Source: Crenobacter oryzisoli
Lineage (GTDB): Bacteria > Pseudomonadota > Gammaproteobacteria > Burkholderiales > Chromobacteriaceae
Reading direction: 5' to 3'
Assembly: GCF_030385785.1 (NCBI RefSeq)
Contig: NZ_JAUEDK010000025.1
Coordinates: 1 to 64,000, forward strand
DNA length: 64,000 nt
Made by a program: the position numbers and the translations under genes. The notes below the pieces were generated by a model that had not been told where the DNA came from, made no database searches, and was given only the letters and a program-made list of their open reading frames with translations. This document shows, one piece after another, positions 36,188-45,440 of this stretch. Position 1 is the stretch's first letter. The number at the start of each line of letters is the position of its first letter.

Positions 36188-36601
36188 CTACAGCGTCTTG
36201 CTCATGAAGTACTTGCAGCCATCGCGCGGATACGCCGGTTGCTCCCACTCGACCCGGTAGCCGTGCCTTTCGTAGAAAGGTCGGGCCTGGAAGCCGAGCG
36301 TGTCGAGCAGCACGAAGCGACACCCGCGCTCGCAGGCGCGCCCCTCGAGCGCTTGCAGCACCCGGCTGCCCCAGTCCTGGCCGCGTAGTGTCGGCGACAC
36401 CCACAGGTAGTCGAGCAGCAGCCAGTTACCAAAGGTGCGAGCCGACGCGCCGGCGACGATCTCGCCGGCCTCGTTGCGCACCGTCACCGCCAACGGCAAC
36501 CTTTCCTTCACTTCCCAATGCTGCTGGTTGAACTCGACGATCTTGCGCTTGAAGAACTCGCCCAACTCGTCGGCCGGCTGATCGATGACATCCAGTTGCA
36601 T
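36188..36601 (-). CDS. GNAT-family N-acetyltransferase
   Basis: The protein has 137 residues from ATG 36601. The GNAT acetyl-CoA motif is at about residues 75-85 (Val-Ser-Pro-Thr-Leu-Arg-Gly-Gln-Asp-Trp-Gly-Ser). A C-terminal Phe-Tyr-Glu-Arg-His-Gly-Tyr block is typical of the fold. It acetylates an unknown small molecule or protein amine. It lies 29 bases after the aminotransferase gene and is probably in its operon. Confidence 0.78.
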   Translation of the reverse strand: MQLDVIDQPADELGEFFKRKIVEFNQQHWEVKERLPLAVTVRNEAGEIVAGASARTFGNWLLLDYLWVSPTLRGQDWGSRVLQALEGRACERGCRFVLLDTLGFQARPFYERHGYRVEWEQPAYPRDGCKYFMSKTL

Positions 36602-36630
36602 ACCGAGCCTTTCTCGACAGTCCTGGCCGC

Positions 36631-37779
36631 TCAGGCTTCGCGCACCAACGCCGCCAGGCGGGCGATACCCTCTTCGATCCGCTCGGCACTGGCATGACTG
36701 AAGTTGAGGCGCAGATGGCCGAGCCCATCCTCCGGATTTGGATAGAACGGCTCGCCCGGCATGAACGCGACGTTGTGCTGCTCCAATGCTACCTTCAAGA
36801 GTTCCCGGGTATCGATAGTCCGGTTTAGCTTCAGCCAGAAGAACAGGCCGCCCTGCGGGATCTGCCAGGTGGCGAGGTCGGCGAAATGACGTTCCAGTGC
36901 CGCTTGCATCGCATCGCGACCGACACGGTAGGTGGCGGCAAGCTTGGCGAGATGGGCAGGATAGTCCGGGCTCGTCAGCCAGCGGGTGACGAACCACTGT
37001 GCCGGCCGGTTGGCATGCAGGTCGGCGGCCTGCTTCAGTTTGACAAGATGCGGCAGCAGCGTCGGCGAGGCAATCAGGTAGCCGAGGCGCAGGCCCGGCG
37101 CCAGCGTCTTGGAGAAGGAGCCGGCGTAGATCCACGGCGCGTTCTTCAGGTGCGACACCAGCGGTGCCGGCGCCGCGCCGTCGTAGGCCAGCGCGCGGTA
37201 TGGGTCATCCTCGAACACCGGCACGTTGGCCGCATCAAACACTTCGGCCAACTCGCGGCGGTTATCTGCGTCGTAGCAGGCGCCGGATGGGTTCTGGAAG
37301 CTCGGGATCAGGTAGGCGAGGCGCGGCTTGTCGGTCGCGATCGTCGCCTGCACCGCCTCGGCAGGCAGCCGGCCACTCTGCTGTGCCACCGCGCTGATGC
37401 GGGCACCGAACAGGTTGAAACACTGCAGCGCGGCGAGGAAGGTCGGCCCCTCGGTGAGCACCGGCGTGCCCGGGTCGATGAACAGCTTGGCGGCCAGGTC
37501 CATCGCCTGCTGCGAGCCGGTCAGCACCAGCACCTGGTGGGGTTCGCAGACGATACCCATCTTGTTGGCCTCGGCGGCGATGGCCTCGCGCAGCGCCGGT
37601 TCACCTTCGCTGGTGCCATATTGCGCCAGGCCTTGCGGGATGCCGCTGAAGTCGAGCATGGGCAGACAGGACGGCGCCGGCAGGCCGCCAGCGAAGGAGA
37701 TCACTTCGGGTCGCTGGGCGGCGGCGAGAATCTCGCGGATCAGCGAGCCGGTGAGGCGTTCGATGCGTTCTGAAAACAT
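36631..37779 (-). CDS. class I/II PLP aminotransferase (2-aminoadipate aminotransferase-like)
   Basis: This 382-residue fold-type I aminotransferase has the PLP lysine in Ser-Phe-Ser-Lys-Thr-Leu-Ala-Pro-Gly-Leu-Arg. Other conserved parts are Ser-Phe-Gln-Asn-Pro (substrate carboxylate region) and Phe-Glu-Asp-Asp-Pro-Tyr. It resembles the catalytic domain of MocR/LysN-type enzymes without the DNA-binding domain. It transaminates an amino acid, with a broad or 2-aminoadipate/aromatic range likely. It is divergent from marR. Confidence 0.8.
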   Translation of the reverse strand: MFSERIERLTGSLIREILAAAQRPEVISFAGGLPAPSCLPMLDFSGIPQGLAQYGTSEGEPALREAIAAEANKMGIVCEPHQVLVLTGSQQAMDLAAKLFIDPGTPVLTEGPTFLAALQCFNLFGARISAVAQQSGRLPAEAVQATIATDKPRLAYLIPSFQNPSGACYDADNRRELAEVFDAANVPVFEDDPYRALAYDGAAPAPLVSHLKNAPWIYAGSFSKTLAPGLRLGYLIASPTLLPHLVKLKQAADLHANRPAQWFVTRWLTSPDYPAHLAKLAATYRVGRDAMQAALERHFADLATWQIPQGGLFFWLKLNRTIDTRELLKVALEQHNVAFMPGEPFYPNPEDGLGHLRLNFSHASAERIEEGIARLAALVREA

Positions 37780-37849
37780 GCTAAGCTCCAGGCGGGTGGG
37801 TTTTATGGCAATAACACTGACCTAAATATGAGGCCACAAGAGTTAGTAC

Positions 37850-37864
37850 GTCAATATGGTTGAC
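37850..37864. promoter_or_regulatory. palindrome over the marR start codon
   Basis: GTCAA-TATGG-TTGAC is a 5-bp dyad that spans the ATG (37856) of the marR gene. MarR proteins usually bind such dyads in divergent promoters, so autoregulation is plausible. The dyad is short. Confidence 0.35.
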
Positions 37865-38302
37865 TTAAAATCCGACGCCGACCTGCGCAACGCGATGGAG
37901 GCGTTCTTCCAGGCCTATCGTGCCTTTACCGCCAAGCCGGACCAGATGTTGGCCGAACGTGGCCTGGCACGGGTCCATCATCGCATCCTGTTCTTCGTCG
38001 CGCTGTACCCGGGGCTGAGCGTCAAGTCGCTGCTGGCAGCGCTAGGGGTGAGCAAGCAAGCGATTCATGCACCATTGCGCCAGCTAGTGGAACTACAGCT
38101 GGTCGAAACCCGGATCGCCAGCCACGACAAGCGGGTGCGCGAGCTGTGGCTGACTGACGCCGGGGCCGAGCTGGAACTGGCGCTGCACCGCGAGCAGGCA
38201 CGCTTGCTACGCGATGCCTTTGCCGACGGGCCTGCGAGTACCCGCGACGGTTGGCTGGACGGCAACCGCCGCCTTGCCGATGCCGAACAGCGCGGCACCT
38301 GA
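37856..38302 (+). CDS. MarR-family transcriptional regulator
   Basis: This 148-residue winged-helix protein has a recognition helix around residues 60-75 (Leu-Gly-Val-Ser-Lys-Gln-Ala-Ile-His) and a wing near Ser-His-Asp-Lys-Arg-Val-Arg. It is divergent from the aminotransferase/GNAT genes with 76 bases between, which are its most likely targets. The ligand is unknown. The RBS is weak. Confidence 0.78.
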   Translation: MVDLKSDADLRNAMEAFFQAYRAFTAKPDQMLAERGLARVHHRILFFVALYPGLSVKSLLAALGVSKQAIHAPLRQLVELQLVETRIASHDKRVRELWLTDAGAELELALHREQARLLRDAFADGPASTRDGWLDGNRRLADAEQRGT

Positions 38303-38497
38303 CATCGTCACGACGACAGGGCTTCTCCTGTCGGCATAGACAACAGCCTAACCCCGCCGCCAGCAAATGCCAATAGAATAATTATGCCAATCCAGACTAA
38401 ACCCTGCAGAGGGGTGAACGCCTGGGCTTGCTGTGGGATGGCTACCCGAACTTCGACCGTACCGCTGGGTCGGCGGACCGGTTTCCCCCAGAAACGA

Positions 38498-38523
38498 TTC
38501 GGCCAACCTTAAGGTTGGCCGAA
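38498..38523. terminator. perfect 26-bp palindrome with TTCGGCCAA core
   Basis: TTCGGCCAACCTT meets its exact complement with no spacer, followed by AGTTTT on the plus side. It lies between marR (+, 195 bases away) and greB (-, 17 bases away), so it most likely ends greB transcription. Confidence 0.6.
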
Positions 38524-38539
38524 AGTTTTGAAGTGCGCG

Positions 38540-39118
38540 TCAGTTGCCCGACGGCGGGGCTTCGATGCGCCGGTAGCATACCTCCAGCACTTCGATCTCC
38601 TCGCGGCCGTCCGGGCCGTTGAACACCACCAGATCGCCCTCACGCGCCTTGATCAGCGCACGTGCAATCGGCGAGATCCAGCTGATGTGGCCACGTGCCA
38701 GATCGAGCTCGTCGACGCCGACGATGCTAACCGTCTGCTCATGACCGTTGCCGCGCAGCATGGTCACGGTGGCACCGAAGAAGATCTGGTCGGTCGCCTC
38801 GCGGGTTTCCGGGTCGACCACCTCGGCCGCTTCCAGCCGCTTGGTCAAGAAGCGGATGCGCCGGTCGATCTCGCGCAGTCGGCGCTTGCCGTACAGGTAG
38901 TCGCCGTTCTCGGAACGGTCGCCGTTGCTGGCCGCCCAGTTGACGATGTTGACCACCTCGGGCCGCTCACGATTGACCAAGTGATACAGTTCGTCCTTCA
39001 GGCACTGCCAGCCCTGCGGAGTGATGTAATTTTTGGTCGAACGCGGCAATTGCAGCTCGACGGGCAGATCGTCGTCGAGGTCGTCGTCGTCCGATTCGCG
39101 GGTAAAGGCTTTGCTCAT
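38540..39118 (-). CDS. greB: transcription elongation factor GreB
   Basis: The protein has 192 residues from ATG 39118 (an upstream in-frame extension was rejected). An acidic N-terminal leader (Glu-Ser-Asp-Asp-Asp-Asp-Leu-Asp-Asp-Asp) comes first. The coiled coil follows with tip residues Asp-Arg-Ser-Glu-Asn-Gly-Asp-Tyr, where the acidic pair sits in the RNA polymerase secondary channel, then an FKBP-like domain. The basic Gly-Lys-Arg-Arg-Leu-Arg-Glu-Ile-Asp-Arg-Arg segment is GreB-like. It rescues backtracked polymerase. Confidence 0.9.
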   Translation of the reverse strand: MSKAFTRESDDDDLDDDLPVELQLPRSTKNYITPQGWQCLKDELYHLVNRERPEVVNIVNWAASNGDRSENGDYLYGKRRLREIDRRIRFLTKRLEAAEVVDPETREATDQIFFGATVTMLRGNGHEQTVSIVGVDELDLARGHISWISPIARALIKAREGDLVVFNGPDGREEIEVLEVCYRRIEAPPSGN

Positions 39119-39181
39119 CGTTGCGCCATCCGAAATGAAAATGGCCCCCGGCATTTACCGGAGGCCATTTAAGTCTACACC

Positions 39182-40990
39182 TTAGCGGCGATCTTTGGAC
39201 TGACCGGTAATGGTCAGCTTGGCCCACTTCATAATGTTGGCCACTTCGATCTCGTTCAGTTCGTAGAACTGACCGCGCTTCAGGCGTGCCGGCAGGCCGA
39301 TCGGGCCGAAACGCACGCGCATCAGGCGACTAACGGTCAGCCCGACGCTCTCGAAGATGCGGCGCACTTCGCGGTTGCGGCCTTCGCGGATCACCACGTT
39401 GTACCAGTGGTTGGCGCCTTCGCCGCCCTGGTCGATGAAGCGATCAAGCTTGGCCGGGCCGTCGTCGAGCAGCACTTCGGTAGTCAGCCACTTCTTCTGG
39501 TCGTCGTTCACTTCGCCCAGCACGCGGACCGCGTATTCGCGCTCCACCTCGAAGCTCGGGTGGGCGAAGCGGTTCACCAGCTCGCCGCTGGTGGTGATGA
39601 TCAGCAGGCCCGAGGTGTTGACGTCGAGACGGCCGATACTGACCCAGCGGCTGCTCTTGGCCTGCGGCAGGCGGTCGAAGATGCTGACGCGGCCGCCCGG
39701 ATCGTCACGGCTGACGATCTCGCCTTCCTGCTTGTGGTAGATGATGATGCGCGGCAGGCGGTCCGGCCACTTCAGCTTGATGTTGTCGCCCTTGACGGTG
39801 ACGCGGTCCTGCGGACCGACATGGTCGCCCAGCGAGGCCTTCTTGCCGTTGACCAGCACCAAGCCCTGCTCGATCCACTCTTCCATCTCACGACGCGAAC
39901 CGACGCCGGACGCGGCCAGTGCCTTCTGCAGGCGCACAGGCTCAATGTCTTCGGACTTCACGCGGGTTTCGCGCAGGCGGTTGGCGCGTGCCTGGGTTTC
40001 CTGGTTCGGGTTGCGCACCACCAGCTTCTTGGCCTTGGTGGTGGTCGGCGAACCTACGCTGCGACGTTCGTTGCCAAAGCGGCTGCGCACGCCGGTACCC
40101 GGCTTGCGACCGGTCGGCAGCGATTCGTCGTAGCGCACGCGGTCGGCGTGTTCCTGCTCCGGGGTACGACGCGACTGGCCCTTGCCGGCCGGGGCACGGT
40201 CGTCGCGCTGGAACGGCTTGCGCTCGTCGTTGCCGAAGCGACGGTTGTCGTCGCGTTGGCCGAACGGCTTGCCGCCTTCGCGGCGCTCGTCATTGCCGAA
40301 ACGGCGGTTGTCGTCGCGCTGGCCGAACGGCTTGCCGCCTTCGCGACGCTGGTCATTGCCGAAGCGACGGTTGTCGTCGCGCTGGCCGAACGGCTTGCCA
40401 CCTTCGCGGCGCTCGTCGTTGCCGAAGCGGCGGTTGTCGTCGCGCTGACCGAACGGCTTGCCGCCTTCACGGCGCTCGTCGTTACCGAAACGGCGATTGT
40501 CGTCGCGCTGGCCGAACGGCTTGCCGCCTTCGCGGCGCTCGTCATTGCCGAAACGGCGGTTGTCGTCGCGTTGGCCGAACGGCTTGCCACCTTCGCGGCG
40601 CTCGTCGTTGCCGAAACGGCGGTTGTCGTCGCGTTGGCCAAACGGCTTGCCGCCTTCACGGCGCTCGTCGTTGCCGAAGCGGCGGTTGTCGTCGCGTTGG
40701 CCGAACGGCTTGCCACCTTCGCGGCGCTCGTCGTTGCCGAAGCGGCGGTTGTCGTCGCGCTGGCCGAACGGCTTGGAACGACGGTCCTGGCCCTGCGGCG
40801 CGTTGCTGAACGGGCGCGGCTCGTTGCCGAACGACTTCGGCGCGCGGCGCTCGTGCCCCTTGCCCTGCCCCTGCGGCGCATTGCTGCTGACCGACTTGAT
40901 GAAGCCGCCCGGCTTGCGCGGGGCGCTCGGCTGGCTGCGGGTGTCACGCGACACCGGCTGGCGGGCGTGGTTGCGTTGTCCTTTAGACAT
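39182..40990 (-). CDS. rluB: 23S rRNA pseudouridine synthase RluB with repetitive N-terminal tail
   Basis: This 602-residue protein has a C-terminal half of about 270 residues with an S4 domain ([15 protein letters not shown]) and the RsuA/RluB catalytic motif [11 protein letters not shown]. The N-terminal 330 residues are disordered, rich in Arg, Gly, Asn and Asp, with nine 21-residue repeats. The enzyme modifies helix 89-region uridines of 23S rRNA; the tail may bind RNA. It overlaps scpB by 8 bases. Confidence 0.88.
   Translation of the reverse strand: MSKGQRNHARQPVSRDTRSQPSAPRKPGGFIKSVSSNAPQGQGKGHERRAPKSFGNEPRPFSNAPQGQDRRSKPFGQRDDNRRFGNDERREGGKPFGQRDDNRRFGNDERREGGKPFGQRDDNRRFGNDERREGGKPFGQRDDNRRFGNDERREGGKPFGQRDDNRRFGNDERREGGKPFGQRDDNRRFGNDERREGGKPFGQRDDNRRFGNDQRREGGKPFGQRDDNRRFGNDERREGGKPFGQRDDNRRFGNDERKPFQRDDRAPAGKGQSRRTPEQEHADRVRYDESLPTGRKPGTGVRSRFGNERRSVGSPTTTKAKKLVVRNPNQETQARANRLRETRVKSEDIEPVRLQKALAASGVGSRREMEEWIEQGLVLVNGKKASLGDHVGPQDRVTVKGDNIKLKWPDRLPRIIIYHKQEGEIVSRDDPGGRVSIFDRLPQAKSSRWVSIGRLDVNTSGLLIITTSGELVNRFAHPSFEVEREYAVRVLGEVNDDQKKWLTTEVLLDDGPAKLDRFIDQGGEGANHWYNVVIREGRNREVRRIFESVGLTVSRLMRVRFGPIGLPARLKRGQFYELNEIEVANIMKWAKLTITGQSKDRR
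40220..40774 (-). repeat. nine tandem 63-bp coding repeats in rluB
   Basis: Eight full and one 17-residue partial copy of a 21-residue unit begin Lys-Pro-Phe-Gly-Gln-Arg-Asp-Asp. The only amino-acid change is Glu to Gln in copy seven. Copies differ from each other at several synonymous positions (for example GCG/GCA/GCT-type third bases), so the array is not a fresh slippage product. Confidence 0.95.
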
Positions 40991-41618
40991 AACTTTCCTG
41001 TTCTGTGTCGGGGTCGGCGCCTACCTCGGCCGACGCGTCATCCGCGTCGCCTTCATCGGCAGTCGCCTCGTTGGCCTCGGGGATCACCAGGGTGCCCAGT
41101 TCGGCCAACGGGGGCAGGTCCTTCAGGGAGTTCAGCCCCAGATCATCGAGAAACTTGCGGGTGGTTGCGTACAAGCCGGGTCGCCCCGGCACGTCCTTGT
41201 GGCCGATCACTTCGATCCAGCCCCTCTCCAACAGCGTCTGCATCACGCTGGTGGATACCGACACGCCGCGGATCGACTCGATGTCGCCGCGGGTGACCGG
41301 CTGCCGGTAGGCGATGATCGCCAAGGTTTCCATCACCGCCCGCGAATAGCGGGGCGGTTTTTCCGGGTTCAGCCGCGCAAGATAGGGCGTAAATTCCGCC
41401 CGCGCGCGAAAGCGCCAACCGGAGGCGAGCTTGACCAGCTCAATGCCCCGGCCACGCCAGTCGCCCTGGATGTCGTCCAAAATATCGTTGATCAGCGCCG
41501 CCTTGATGTCTTCGGTGAAGAGCTTCTTCAGCATCGACACCGTCAGCGGCTCGGAGGCGGTCAACAGCGCCGTCTCGAGCACGGTCTTGAGGTACTTGAG
41601 ATCGGTAATGGTGGACAT
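40983..41618 (-). CDS. scpB: segregation and condensation protein B
   Basis: The product has 211 residues with two winged-helix domains (about 10-95 and 100-175) and an acidic C-terminal tail. It contains the ScpB stretch [10 protein letters not shown]. It is the kite subunit of the Smc-ScpAB condensin. It lies downstream of scpA and its end overlaps the rluB start, a common order in beta- and gammaproteobacteria. Confidence 0.9.
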   Translation of the reverse strand: MSTITDLKYLKTVLETALLTASEPLTVSMLKKLFTEDIKAALINDILDDIQGDWRGRGIELVKLASGWRFRARAEFTPYLARLNPEKPPRYSRAVMETLAIIAYRQPVTRGDIESIRGVSVSTSVMQTLLERGWIEVIGHKDVPGRPGLYATTRKFLDDLGLNSLKDLPPLAELGTLVIPEANEATADEGDADDASAEVGADPDTEQESYV

Positions 41619-41711
41619 AGAGCAGTGTAGTCTAATAGAGACTTTCGCGCGAAGGCGCGGATTTTACACGGTTTTTTGCGGTAACGCTGGGGTTTCGCCG
41701 TAGCCAGCGGC

Positions 41712-42539
41712 TCAGACGATCGCCAGCCGCACATAGATAGGCTGGTAGGCCGCTTCCTGGCTGACCTTGATCAGCCCTTCCTTCACCAGCTCCAGCACCG
41801 CGATGAAGTTGACCACCAGATGCGCCACGCCCTTGTCGAGGTCGAACAACTCCTCGAAGGCGACGTAATCACGGCCGCCCAGATAGCGCAGGATCCAGCT
41901 CATCTGCTCGCGCACCGACAGCTCGTCCTTCTCCACCTGGTGGCTGCGCTTGTGCTTGGCGCGTGACAGGATGGCGAGCCAGGCTTGGCGCAGGTCGATG
42001 GCCGCGACGTCGGGCAGGCGCTCCTCGGCCACCTGCTCGAGCAGCACCGCCAGCCAGGCGAAGTCGCGGTCGGCCTGCGGCATCTTGTCGAGCTCCAGCG
42101 CGGCGAGCTTCATCTGCTCGTATTCGAGCAGACGGCGCACCAGCTCGGCACGCGGGTCGTCCGGCTCGTCCTCGGCATCGGAAGGCGGGCGCGGCAGCAG
42201 CAGCCGCGACTTGATCTCGATCAGCAGCGCCGCCATCAGCAGGTACTCAGCCGCCAGCTCCAGCCGCTCGGCGCGCATGCTGTCGATGTAGCCCATGTAC
42301 TGAGTGGTGATCTCGGCCATCGGGATGTCGAGCACGTTGAGGTTCTGCTTGCGGATCAGGTAGAGCAGCAGATCGAGCGGCCCTTCGAAGCTCTCCAGAA
42401 TCACCTGCAGCGCGTCGGGAGGGATGAACAGGTCCTGCGGCACGTCCAGTACCGGCTGGCCGAACACATGCGCGACCGGGGTATTAGCCGGCAGCTCGGG
42501 CGCGGTGAGGGCGAAGTCGTCCTGCACGTCATCAGCCAC
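41712..42539 (-). CDS. scpA: segregation and condensation protein A (kleisin)
   Basis: This 275-residue kleisin has the N-terminal Phe-Glu-Gly-Pro-Leu-Asp-Leu-Leu-Leu-Tyr-Leu-Ile-Arg motif at about residues 51-63, the Ser-Met-contacting Glu-Tyr-Leu-Leu-Met-Ala-Ala segment and a C-terminal winged helix. It bridges Smc heads together with ScpB to organise the chromosome. It is 93 bases upstream of scpB. Confidence 0.9.
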   Translation of the reverse strand: MADDVQDDFALTAPELPANTPVAHVFGQPVLDVPQDLFIPPDALQVILESFEGPLDLLLYLIRKQNLNVLDIPMAEITTQYMGYIDSMRAERLELAAEYLLMAALLIEIKSRLLLPRPPSDAEDEPDDPRAELVRRLLEYEQMKLAALELDKMPQADRDFAWLAVLLEQVAEERLPDVAAIDLRQAWLAILSRAKHKRSHQVEKDELSVREQMSWILRYLGGRDYVAFEELFDLDKGVAHLVVNFIAVLELVKEGLIKVSQEAAYQPIYVRLAIV

Positions 42540-42650
42540 GGCGCCCTCCCCGATTCGGCAAGCCGAACGCGCACGGCACGGCCCCGCCCGAGAGGCGGGC
42601 GGTCGCGATCAAGCCGAATCGGCCGTGTCGTATCATCATGCGTTCCAGAT

Positions 42651-42673
42651 CAAAACGGGGCCGACGGCCCCGT
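42651..42673 (-). terminator. terminator of trpS
   Basis: The stem ACGGGGCC / GGCCCCGT has TTTT following on the minus strand, about 30 bases past the trpS stop. Confidence 0.7.
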
Positions 42674-42698
42674 GTGTAGAGCAAGGCAGGTTACGCGC

Positions 42699-43892
42699 TC
42701 AGTAGCCCAGGCCCATCGCGTCGCGCACCTCGCGCATCGTCTCGCTGGCGTGGGCGCGGGCGCGGCTACAGCCGTCGGCGACGATCTCGCGCACCAGGTT
42801 CGGGTTGTCCAGGTACTGCTGGGCGCGCTCGAACATCGGCTGCTGCTCGCGCAGCACGCCATCGATCACCGGCTGCTTGCACTCCAGGCAGCCGATGCTG
42901 GCGCTCTTACAGCCCGCCTGCACCCACTCGCGGGTAGTCTCGTCGGTGTACACCTGGTGCAGCTGCCACACCGGGCACTTGGCCGGATCGCCGGCGTCGG
43001 TGCGACGCACCCGGGCCGGGTCGGTCGGCATCGCGCGCACCTTCTTGGTCACCGATTCCGGCGCCTCACGCAACGTGATGGTGTTGCCGTAGGACTTGGA
43101 CATCTTCTGGCCGTCGAGGCCCGGCATCTTCGACGCCTCGGTCAGCTTGGCTTCCGGCTCCGGCAGGATGATCTTGCCCTTGTTCTCCAGATAGCCGAGC
43201 AGGCGCTCGCGGTCGGCCGCACCGATGTTCTGGCTGCCGATCAGCACCTCGCGCGCCGCCAGCAGCGCCTCGGCGTCGCCGTCCTGCAGGTAGCGGGTGC
43301 GCAGCTTTTCCAGCTCTTTGCCGCTCTTGCCCATCTTCTTGATTGCCGCCTTGGCCAGCTCTTCGAAGTTCGGTTCGCGCCCATACAGGTGGTTGAAACG
43401 GCGCGCCACCTCACGGGTCAGCTCGATGTGCGGCACCTGGTCCTCGCCCACCGGCACCTGGCTTGCGCGGTAGACCAGGATGTCGGCCGCCTGCAGCAGC
43501 GGGTAGCCGAGGAAGCCGTAGGTGCCCAGGTCCTTGGTGCTGAGCTTCTCGATCTGGTCCTTATAGGTCGGCACCCGTTCCAGCCAGGACAGCGGGGTGA
43601 TCATCGACAGCGCCAGGTGCAGCTCGGCATGCTCGGGCACGCGGCTCTGGATGAACACGGTGGCCTTGTCCGGGTCAACGCCAGCGGCGAGCCAGTCGAT
43701 CACCATGTCCCAGATGCTGGCCTCGATCACCGACACGTCGTCGTAGGCGGTGGTCAGCGCGTGCCAGTCGGCGACCATAAACAGACAGTCGTGCGCATGC
43801 TGCATCTCGACCCAGTTCTTGATCACGCCATGATAGTGCCCGAGGTGCAGCTTGCCGGTCGGGCGCATGCCCGAAAGAATGCGATCAGCCAT
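42699..43892 (-). CDS. trpS: tryptophanyl-tRNA synthetase, long form with iron-sulfur-type cysteines
   Basis: The protein has 397 residues from ATG 43892. Class I signatures are Pro-Thr-Gly-Lys-Leu-His-Leu-Gly-His (HIGH) and Lys-Met-Ser-Lys-Ser. It is longer than the roughly 330-residue E. coli enzyme. The insert before the C-terminal domain has four cysteines spaced C-x21-C-x6-C-x2-C, very close to the C-x22-C-x6-C-x2-C 4Fe-4S site of Thermotoga maritima TrpRS. It charges tRNA-Trp in the cytoplasm. It is followed by scpA on the same strand. Confidence 0.92.
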   Translation of the reverse strand: MADRILSGMRPTGKLHLGHYHGVIKNWVEMQHAHDCLFMVADWHALTTAYDDVSVIEASIWDMVIDWLAAGVDPDKATVFIQSRVPEHAELHLALSMITPLSWLERVPTYKDQIEKLSTKDLGTYGFLGYPLLQAADILVYRASQVPVGEDQVPHIELTREVARRFNHLYGREPNFEELAKAAIKKMGKSGKELEKLRTRYLQDGDAEALLAAREVLIGSQNIGAADRERLLGYLENKGKIILPEPEAKLTEASKMPGLDGQKMSKSYGNTITLREAPESVTKKVRAMPTDPARVRRTDAGDPAKCPVWQLHQVYTDETTREWVQAGCKSASIGCLECKQPVIDGVLREQQPMFERAQQYLDNPNLVREIVADGCSRARAHASETMREVRDAMGLGY

Positions 43893-43985
43893 ATGAATGC
43901 GGTTTTCGTTGAGTGGCGGCGGCCGGCAAGACAAGCCGGGCAAGGTGGCGACACACTTGCCCGGCCAGTATTGAGACCGCGTCGT

Positions 43986-44618
43986 TTACAGGAGTTGACT
44001 GAGCAGATAATACACGAGGTTCATGAACGGTCTCATGATCGGTGACAGCAGGCCGGTCAACAGCAGGCCCATCAGGATCCACACCCCGTAAGGCTCGATG
44101 CGCGAATAGCGGTAGGCGGTGCCCGGCGGCAGCAGACTCTCGACGATGCGTCCACCGTCCAGCGGCGGGATCGGAATCAGGTTCAGCACCATCAGGGTGA
44201 CGTTGATGCCGACACCGGCCTGGCTCATCAACCGCAGCGGCACCGAGTAGTCATTGTCGATCACCATCGACAGTTTCAACAGCAGCACCCAGATCACCGC
44301 CATCACGAAGTTGGCGGCCGGACCGGCCGCCGCCACCCAACGCATATCGCGTTTCGGATTGCGCAGCCCGCTGAAATTCACCGGCACCGGCTTGGCCCAG
44401 CCGAACAGGAAGCCACCGGTCACCAGGCACAGGATGGGCAGCAGCACCGTGCCGATCGGGTCGATGTGCTTCAGGGGGTTCAAGGTCATCCGCCCCATCA
44501 TGTAGGCGGTGGCGTCGCCGAAGCGCTTGGCCGCATAGGCGTGCGCCGCCTCGTGCACGGTGATGGCGAACAGCACCGGCAAGGCATAGATGGTGATTTT
44601 CTGGATCAGATCGTCCAC
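43986..44618 (-). CDS. site-2 protease family (M50) membrane metalloprotease
   Basis: GTG 44618 after AAGGGA gives 210 residues. Zinc ligands are in His-Glu-Ala-Ala-His (residues about 20-24) and the distal Pro-Leu-Asp-Gly-Gly-Arg motif. There are about five membrane helices and no PDZ domain. This short subgroup (SpoIVFB/Rv-type) is widespread, with unknown substrates. An upstream ATG at 44660 lacks a good RBS. Confidence 0.82.
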   Translation of the reverse strand: MDDLIQKITIYALPVLFAITVHEAAHAYAAKRFGDATAYMMGRMTLNPLKHIDPIGTVLLPILCLVTGGFLFGWAKPVPVNFSGLRNPKRDMRWVAAAGPAANFVMAVIWVLLLKLSMVIDNDYSVPLRLMSQAGVGINVTLMVLNLIPIPPLDGGRIVESLLPPGTAYRYSRIEPYGVWILMGLLLTGLLSPIMRPFMNLVYYLLSQLL

Positions 44619-44764
44619 TACAAAACATCCCTTTATCTGTAACGGAAAGCCCGGCCGCATTCGACCGACGATTCAGCATTATTGTTCTTAAGATGGTGGC
44701 AGAGCCCCCTACCCTCAATGGCTTGGCCGCGTCAAAGGCAGGCGGGGCTGGGGTTCTTCGACAC

Positions 44765-45385
44765 TCATAGGCCAAAGATCGCCGGATCGCCCTTGCCGGC
44801 ACGCAACAGCTCCACGCCGTCGGTCATGTCGATCACCGTGGTGGGCTCGGTGCCGCACCAGCCGCCGTCGATCACCAGATCGACACTGTGCTCCAGCCGG
44901 TCGCGGATCTCGTACGGATCGGTCATTGGCTCGTCCTCGCCCGGCAACAGCAGCGTCGACGACAGGATCGGTTCACCCAGTTCGGCCAACAGCGCCTGCG
45001 TGGTCGGGTGATCAGGCACGCGCAGGCCGATGGTCGAGCGCTTCGGGTGCAGCGTGCGGCGCGGCACCTCTTTGGTGGCCTGCAGGATGAAGGTGTAGCT
45101 GCCCGGCGTGGCGGCCTTCAGCATGCGGAACTGGCCGTTGTCGACCTTGGCGTAGTGGGCCAGTGCCGACAGGTCGTGGCAGACCAGCGTCAGGTGGTGC
45201 TTGAGGTCGATCTCGCGGATCGCCAACAGCCGCTCCATCGCCTGCTTGTCGCCCAGCGCGCAACCGAGCGCGTAACAGGAATCGGTCGGATAGACGATCA
45301 CCCCGCCCGACCGCAGGATCTTCACCGCCTCGCGGATCAGTCGCGCCTGCGGGTTGTCCGGGTGGATCTGGAAAAACTGCGACAT
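44765..45385 (-). CDS. YciO/Sua5-family threonylcarbamoyl-AMP synthase-like protein
   Basis: ATG 45385 with AAGGAG gives 206 residues. The YrdC/Sua5 fold is shown by Val-Tyr-Pro-Thr-Asp-Ser-Cys-Tyr-Ala-Leu-Gly near residue 31-41 and the Lys-x-Arg-like and Ser-Thr-Ile-Gly-Leu-Arg-Val-Pro-Asp motifs. This is the YciO branch, related to the enzymes that start t6A synthesis on tRNA; whether it makes threonylcarbamoyl-AMP in vivo is uncertain. It is followed by the M50 gene. Confidence 0.8.
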   Translation of the reverse strand: MSQFFQIHPDNPQARLIREAVKILRSGGVIVYPTDSCYALGCALGDKQAMERLLAIREIDLKHHLTLVCHDLSALAHYAKVDNGQFRMLKAATPGSYTFILQATKEVPRRTLHPKRSTIGLRVPDHPTTQALLAELGEPILSSTLLLPGEDEPMTDPYEIRDRLEHSVDLVIDGGWCGTEPTTVIDMTDGVELLRAGKGDPAIFGL

Positions 45386-45440
45386 CGCTTTCTCCTTATT
45401 GTCGTGGCGACTCGCCAGTGCTACTCGGGTAAAGACATCC

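Noticed and set aside
40220-40774. Regular 63-bp repeats that look like a CRISPR array at first sight
   Set aside because: There are no unique spacers. The repeat is contiguous, in frame and encodes a 21-residue protein repeat.
39407-41296. 629-codon open frame on the plus strand opposite rluB/scpB
   Set aside because: It is the antisense shadow of the repeat-rich rluB and of scpB, which carry clear domains on the other strand.
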